Origin: Solirubrobacterales bacterium
GTDB taxonomy: Bacteria > Actinomycetota > Thermoleophilia > Solirubrobacterales > 70-9
DNA: 5,851 nucleotides
Assembly (NCBI GenBank): GCA_013694825.1
Contig: JACDBR010000181.1
Span: 1 to 5,851, forward strand
Direction of reading: 5' to 3'
Notes under the pieces: generated by a model
What the model saw: only the letters and a program-made list of their open reading frames with translations
Told to the model about the DNA's origin: nothing
Databases searched by the model: none
Shown: one piece after another, positions 1 to 5,851 of the stretch
Position numbering within the stretch: the first letter of the stretch is position 1
Layout of the letters: every line of letters begins with the position of its first letter
Made by a program: the position numbers and the translations under genes

Positions 1-2208
<2,208 letters not shown>

Positions 2209-2217
2209 TTCGGCGAT

Positions 2218-2223
2218 CCTCCT
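2218..2223 (-). promoter_or_regulatory. Ribosome binding site AGGAGG of the minus-strand membrane gene
   Basis: AGGAGG on the minus strand sits nine bases before the GTG at 2208-2206. It is the strongest Shine-Dalgarno sequence in the window and decides for this GTG start. It contrasts with the SD-less starts at 198, 274 and 2410. Confidence 0.6.
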
Positions 2224-2253
2224 CGCTTCGAAGTCCTACTCCCTGCCCCGCAA

Positions 2254-2259
2254 AGTCTA
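2254..2259 (-). promoter_or_regulatory. Candidate -10 element TAGACT of the minus-strand membrane gene
   Basis: TAGACT on the minus strand (2259-2254) would start transcription near 2247, giving a leader of about 39 bases that contains the AGGAGG site. It is identical to the -10 proposed for ilvB on the opposite strand. The -35 region at 17-18 bases spacing is poor, so the call rests on the hexamer and its position. Confidence 0.4.
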
Positions 2260-2372
2260 GGGGGGCAACCGGATCGGGTGAGCCAGTCGACCCTCGCGGC
2301 GCGCGTGTTCGAGCAGTGCTCTGACGGCTGGAGCGGGGCGGGTGCGAGCGCCGTGCCGCCGTGAGGGAACGC

Positions 2373-2402
2373 CTGAAGCAGATCGCTCTCTGCGGCTAGA
2401 CT
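2373..2402 (+). promoter_or_regulatory. Candidate promoter of ilvB giving a leaderless mRNA
   Basis: TAGACT (2397-2402) is followed by exactly seven bases and then the ATG at 2410, so the predicted transcription start is the A of the start codon. A partial -35, CTGAAG (2373-2378, sharing TGA with TTGACA), lies 18 bases upstream of the hexamer. No Shine-Dalgarno sequence occurs before the ATG, as expected for a leaderless message. A leaderless start would leave no room for a transcribed attenuator peptide or T-box ahead of ilvB. Confidence 0.5.
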
Positions 2403-2409
2403 CGGCTCG

Positions 2410-4089
2410 ATGCGAGCCGCTGACGCCCTTTGTGCCGCCCTTCTCGACGAGGGCGTGGAGCACGTCTTCGGGATCCCGGGTGGAGCCAGCTTACCGCTCT
2501 ATGACGCGCTGTATGACTCCAAGCTGAAGCACATCCTCGCCCGTCACGAGCAGGGCGCCGGGCACGCCGCCGAGGGCTACGCCAAGGCTTCGGGTCGGGT
2601 CGGCGTCGCCTTTGCGACCTCCGGCCCCGGAGCCACCAACCTCGTAACCCCGATTGCCGACGCGATGATGGACTCGGTTCCGACCGTCTTCGTGACCGGC
2701 CAGGTTCGCAGCGACCTGATCGGCACCGACGGCTTCCAGGAGGCCGACGTCACGGGAATCACGATGCCGGTCGTCAAGCACTCCCTGCTCGTCACGGACC
2801 CTCGCCAAATCCCCGGATACATCCACGAGGCCTTTCACATCGCCTCGACTGGCCGCCCGGGCCCGGTCCTCGTCGACGTGCCCCAAGACCTGATCCGGGC
2901 CGAGATCGACTATGCGCCGGCCGAGGGGCCGCCCGCGCTGCCGGGCTACAAGCCGCCGCTCCAGGGCAACATCAAGCAGATCCGGATCGCCGCCAAGGCG
3001 CTGGCCAACGCCAAGCGCCCGGTGATCTACGGCGGCGGCGGGATCATCAACGCCAACGCTTCACAGGAGTTCCGCGACTTCTGCCGCTCCGACCGCCTTC
3101 CCGTGACGCTGACCGTGATGGGCCTCGGCGCCTACCCCGCGCCAGACGAGCAGTGGCTCGGCATGCTTGGAATGCACGGCACCCGGGCGGCCAACTACGC
3201 GATGGATGAGGCCGACCTGATCGTCTGCGTCGGCGCTCGCTTCGACGACAGGATCACGGGCAAGCTCTCCGAGTTCGCGCCGCGCGCCAAGTTCGTCCAT
3301 GTCGATGTCGACCCGGCCGAGATCTCCAAGAACGTCCCCGCCCATATCCCCATCGTCGGCGACGCCGCCGACGTGTTGCCGAAGCTGACCCGCGAGTACC
3401 GCGCGCTCGAGCCCGAGACCAAGCGCCTGGAGGATTGGTGGAAGCGGATACGCAGCTGGCAGGCGGAGTATCCGCTTCGCTACGAGGACTCGGCCGACTC
3501 CGAGATCAAGCCGCAGTTCATGGTCGAGGCGATGTACGAGGCCACGGGCGGCGAGGCGATCATCACCTCCGACGTCGGCCAGCACCAGATGTGGGCGGCG
3601 CAGTACTTCCACTTCGACAAGCCCCGTCGCTGGATCAATTCTGGTGGGCTCGGGACGATGGGCTTCGGCCTTCCCTCGGCGCTGGGCGCCAAGGTCGCCT
3701 GCCCCGAGCTCGACGTTGTCTGCCTGTCGGGCGACGGCAGCCTGATCATGACCTGCCAGGAGATGGCGACCGCGGCGATCCACGAGATCCCGGTCAAGGT
3801 ATTCCTGATGAACAACGGCCACTACGGCATGGTCCGCCAGTGGCAGGAGCTCTTCTGGGACGGCCGCTACCAGTCCGTCGACACCGGTAGCAGCCCGGAC
3901 TGGACGAAGCTGGCCGAGGCCTTCGGCTGGAGTGGGCTCAAGGTGACCGACAAGAAGCAGCTCCCCGGCGCGATGCGTGAGGCGCTCGAGAGCGAGGGCC
4001 CGGTCCTCCTGGACGTCCACGTGACCAAGGACGAGAACTGCTATCCGATGATCCCCGCCGGGCACGCCGCCCGCGACATGGTCGGCTAG
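2410..4089 (+). CDS. ilvB: Acetohydroxyacid synthase (acetolactate synthase), large catalytic subunit
   Basis: The 559-residue protein condenses pyruvate with pyruvate or 2-ketobutyrate, using thiamine diphosphate, Mg2+ and FAD, in the first common step of valine, leucine and isoleucine synthesis. All three domains are present. The N-terminal PYR domain has FGIPGG (20-25), RHEQGAGHAAEGYA with catalytic E47, SGPGATN (71-77) and GTDGFQE with F109 and Q110. The central FAD-associated domain carries GMLGMHGT (251-258) and GARFDDRITGKL (275-286). The C-terminal PP domain has SDVGQHQMWAAQ (387-398), GLGTMGFGLPSA (413-424), the diphosphate motif beginning GDGS (441-444) through NN (468-469), and GMVRQWQE with W478. 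Length is normal for the family (E. coli paralogues about 550-575), without the long N-terminal extension of mycobacterial IlvB. Residue 159, Lys in DIPKD of E. coli AHAS II, is Gln here (DVPQD). ilvN follows after six bases. Confidence 0.98.
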   Translation: MRAADALCAALLDEGVEHVFGIPGGASLPLYDALYDSKLKHILARHEQGAGHAAEGYAKASGRVGVAFATSGPGATNLVTPIADAMMDSVPTVFVTGQVRSDLIGTDGFQEADVTGITMPVVKHSLLVTDPRQIPGYIHEAFHIASTGRPGPVLVDVPQDLIRAEIDYAPAEGPPALPGYKPPLQGNIKQIRIAAKALANAKRPVIYGGGGIINANASQEFRDFCRSDRLPVTLTVMGLGAYPAPDEQWLGMLGMHGTRAANYAMDEADLIVCVGARFDDRITGKLSEFAPRAKFVHVDVDPAEISKNVPAHIPIVGDAADVLPKLTREYRALEPETKRLEDWWKRIRSWQAEYPLRYEDSADSEIKPQFMVEAMYEATGGEAIITSDVGQHQMWAAQYFHFDKPRRWINSGGLGTMGFGLPSALGAKVACPELDVVCLSGDGSLIMTCQEMATAAIHEIPVKVFLMNNGHYGMVRQWQELFWDGRYQSVDTGSSPDWTKLAEAFGWSGLKVTDKKQLPGAMREALESEGPVLLDVHVTKDENCYPMIPAGHAARDMVG

Positions 4090-4095
4090 GCGACG

Positions 4096-4650
4096 ATGGG
4101 GGAGCCCGGCACGCAGGACGTCGTCCGGCTCGAGGATCTCGAGGCCAGTCGCGCGCTGACGGGTCGCAAGCACATCCTCGCGCTGACGGTTGAGGACACC
4201 CCGGGCGTCCTGGCGAGGATCGCCGGCCTGTTCTCGCGCCGCGGCTTCAACATCGACACGCTCGCTGTCGGCCCTACCGAGGACCCCGAGATCTCGCGGA
4301 TCACGCTGACGCTCGACGGTGCCGTCCACCCGATCGATCAGGTCACCAAGCAGCTCCACAAGCTCGTCAACGTGATCAAGATCCGCGACATGGACCCCGA
4401 GACGACTATCGCCCGGGAGATGGCGTTGCTGCGCGTCAACGCCGGGATCGAGGGTCGCGGCGAGGTGATGCAGTTCGCCGAGATCTTCCAGGCCAAGATC
4501 ATCGACGTCTCGCGGCGCACGCTGACCGTCGAGATCACCGGCACCCAGGAGCGGATCGACTCCTTCGAGCGCATGGTCCGCCCGCATGGCCTCGTCGAGA
4601 TGGTCCGCACGGGCGAGGTGGCGATCACCCGCTCGCGCTCGGACTCGTAA
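4096..4650 (+). CDS. ilvN: Acetohydroxyacid synthase, small regulatory subunit
   Basis: The 184-residue protein should bind IlvB, raise its activity and carry valine feedback inhibition. An ACT domain spans about residues 25-98, with VEDTPGVLARIAGLFSRRGF (32-51) followed by NID and LAVGPTEDPEISRITL; a second ferredoxin-like C-terminal domain runs from about 103 to 178 (REMALLRV, IFQAKIIDVSRRTLTVEITG). By alignment with E. coli IlvH, the valine-site residues G14 and N29 correspond to G37 and N52, while N11 is D34, as in mycobacterial IlvN. The ATG is the only ATG, GTG or TTG start in frame between the upstream in-frame stop (the ilvB TAG) and the ACT domain, so the product carries about 23 extra N-terminal residues (MGEPGTQDVVRLEDLEASRA) before the usual start of the family. 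No clear SD is present; translation is probably coupled to ilvB, which ends six bases earlier. Confidence 0.96.
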   Translation: MGEPGTQDVVRLEDLEASRALTGRKHILALTVEDTPGVLARIAGLFSRRGFNIDTLAVGPTEDPEISRITLTLDGAVHPIDQVTKQLHKLVNVIKIRDMDPETTIAREMALLRVNAGIEGRGEVMQFAEIFQAKIIDVSRRTLTVEITGTQERIDSFERMVRPHGLVEMVRTGEVAITRSRSDS

Positions 4651-4658
4651 GGGCCGCG

Positions 4659-5851
4659 ATGCTCGAGACGGCCTCGGCGATCGAGTCGCTCGAGCGCCGC
4701 CTGCGCGGGGCCGGCCGACGTCCGCGCCTGGTCAGCGTCACCTTCGAGGCGCCGATCGCCGACCCGAGTGCGGCGGTCTTCGGCTCGAGGCTGGCGAGTG
4801 ACTCCTGGTTTGCCTGGGAGCAGCCCGACCGCGGCGGCTTCGCGCTGGCCGGACTCGGATGCGCTCACGAGTCGCTCGCTCGAGGCGAAGGGCGCTTCGC
4901 CGATCTCGACGCCGAGTGCGCCAGGTTGATCGGCGGCCGGATTGGCGACGAGCCGCCCGGAGCTCCCGCGGGCAGTGGGCCGGTTTGGGTCGGCGGCTTC
5001 GCGTTCGATCCCGGCGGTGGGTCGGAGCCGCAATGGTCGTCGTTCCCACCGGCCCGTCTGAGCTGCCCCGAGCTCGCGATCCTCCGCGTCGAAGGCCGGA
5101 GCTGGGTCACGCTCAGCGCCCGCACCGGGCCCGAGGGCCCCGAGGCGATCCTGGCTCGGCTTCGTGGCCGGCTCGAGATGCTGGGCGAGCGGGCGATGCC
5201 GATCCTCGATCCGCCGCAGACCGGGCACACCCGGATCATCAACCCGAGGCCGCCTGGCCGCTACGAGGGGGCGGTGGCCGCGGCCGTCGAGCGGATCGCG
5301 GCCGGGGGGCTCGAGAAGGTGGTGCTCGCGCGCGAGGTCGTGGTCGAGACGCCGAGGGCTCACGACTCGGCCGCCGTCTTCGGCGCGCTGCGTGAGCTGT
5401 TTCCGACCTGCTACTGCTTTTGCGCCGGGACCCCCGAGGCCGCGTTCCTGGGCGCCAGCCCTGAGCTGCTCGTCCGGCGCCGCGGTGCCGGCGCCGCCAC
5501 CGTCGGCCTCGCCGGGTCGACCAGACGCAGCGCCGATCCGGCCGTCGACGACCACCTGGGAGAGCGGCTGCGAGTCAGCGTGAAGAACCGTGCCGAGCAC
5601 GACATCGTCGTTCGCCGGATCGCCCGCGAGCTGGGCCGCCACGCCGTCTGGGTCGAGGCCGCTTCCGATCCCGAGATCGTCAAGGTGGCCAACATCCAGC
5701 ACCTCGGCACGCCGATCCACGCGCAGCTCGCCGAGCCGCACTCAGCGATCGAGCTCGCCGGCCTGTTGCACCCGACGCCGGCGGTGGGCGGCGAGCCCGG
5801 CGAGCCGGCGCTGGCCGCGATCGCCGAGCTCGAGGGCCTCGATCGCGGCTG
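4659..5851 (+). CDS. menF: Isochorismate synthase, MenF/EntC/DhbC family (3' end beyond window)
   Basis: The visible 397 codons encode a chorismate-binding enzyme predicted to interconvert chorismate and isochorismate with Mg2+, normally the entry to menaquinone. Motifs in order: EKVVLAREV with the general-base Lys K220; FLGASPELLVRR (263-274) with acid E269; GLAGSTRRSADP (283-294), whose AG-S-RR form is typical of isochorismate synthases; KNRAEHDIVVRRI (309-321); VKVANIQHLGTPI (341-353); and HPTPAVGGEP (371-380). The window ends after LEGLDRG, just before the expected W/F-Y/F-x-G segment, so only the last few dozen residues are missing. The N-terminal about 190 residues are weakly conserved, as usual. 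The ATG is eight bases after the ilvN stop, and AAGGG (4649-4653) lies five bases upstream as a modest SD. Three alternating cysteines, C251, C253 and C255, precede the SPE motif. A siderophore (DhbC/EntC) role or another chorismate enzyme is less likely; the genes following would decide. Confidence 0.92.
   Translation, partial: MLETASAIESLERRLRGAGRRPRLVSVTFEAPIADPSAAVFGSRLASDSWFAWEQPDRGGFALAGLGCAHESLARGEGRFADLDAECARLIGGRIGDEPPGAPAGSGPVWVGGFAFDPGGGSEPQWSSFPPARLSCPELAILRVEGRSWVTLSARTGPEGPEAILARLRGRLEMLGERAMPILDPPQTGHTRIINPRPPGRYEGAVAAAVERIAAGGLEKVVLAREVVVETPRAHDSAAVFGALRELFPTCYCFCAGTPEAAFLGASPELLVRRRGAGAATVGLAGSTRRSADPAVDDHLGERLRVSVKNRAEHDIVVRRIARELGRHAVWVEAASDPEIVKVANIQHLGTPIHAQLAEPHSAIELAGLLHPTPAVGGEPGEPALAAIAELEGLDRG

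Noticed and set aside
2264..2396. Possible attenuator leader peptide or T-box before ilvB
   Set aside because: I see no short frame rich in Leu, Val or Ile, no T-box-like sequence and no terminator with a T-run; the TAGACT placement argues for a leaderless start.
4195..4197. Asp (D34) at the valine-site position that is Asn11 in E. coli IlvH
   Set aside because: Mycobacterial IlvN has the same VED-x-PG form, so it appears to be ordinary lineage variation.
3061..4587. Long minus-strand open frame (508 codons) opposite ilvB and ilvN
   Set aside because: It lies wholly antisense to two unmistakable genes, and its translation is rich in Asp, Arg, Leu, Val and His, as expected from the complement of GC-biased codons. 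No family motif is seen.
4338..5741. Long minus-strand open frame (467 codons) opposite ilvN and the isochorismate synthase gene
   Set aside because: It is a shadow frame in GC-rich DNA with a low-complexity composition; the plus strand carries conserved enzyme motifs throughout.

Overview
This 5.85 kb window is GC-rich. Its genes favour codons ending in G or C, and several start without a Shine-Dalgarno sequence. Protein family features (an IlvN with the VED-x-PG valine-site motif, TANNNT -10 hexamers, SD-less starts) suggest a high-GC actinobacterium, possibly of the Thermoleophilia type. That placement is inference; no rRNA or other phylogenetic marker is present.

Layout. (1) Bases 1-198, minus strand: the N-terminal 66 codons of a small two-helix membrane protein resembling the DUF2304 family, running off the left edge. 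(2) 199-273: a short divergent intergenic region. (3) 274-1461, plus: a complete UDP-sulfoquinovose synthase (SQD1/SqdB family), the enzyme that makes the sulfonated sugar nucleotide for sulfolipid or sulfonated glycans. (4) 1458-2208, minus: an unrecognised protein with about six membrane segments whose reading frame is broken by a single +1 shift near base 1740; its stop overlaps the stop of the sulfoquinovose gene in a shared CTAG. (5) 2209-2409: a divergent promoter region with the same -10 hexamer, TAGACT, facing each way. (6) 2410-5851, plus: a tightly packed unit of ilvB (acetohydroxyacid synthase catalytic subunit), ilvN (its regulatory subunit) and an isochorismate synthase gene of the MenF/EntC/DhbC family, cut by the right edge one or two dozen codons or more before its end.

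How the genes fit. IlvB and IlvN form the first common enzyme of valine, leucine and isoleucine synthesis. The third gene would draw chorismate into isochorismate for menaquinone (or, less likely, a siderophore); its place directly after ilvN, where ilvC is usual, is unexpected. The left part looks like cell-envelope sugar metabolism: a sulfonated-sugar nucleotide enzyme next to a small membrane protein of a family often found beside GT2 glycosyltransferases.

I found no RNA gene, CRISPR array, insertion sequence or phage element. The most useful second looks are the sulfoquinovose gene and its Arg-to-Pro change in the GEQ-x-SAPYSM motif, the frameshifted membrane protein with acidic/His motifs in its helices, the leaderless ilvB start, Gln in place of a near-invariant Lys in IlvB, and the ilvBN-menF arrangement.
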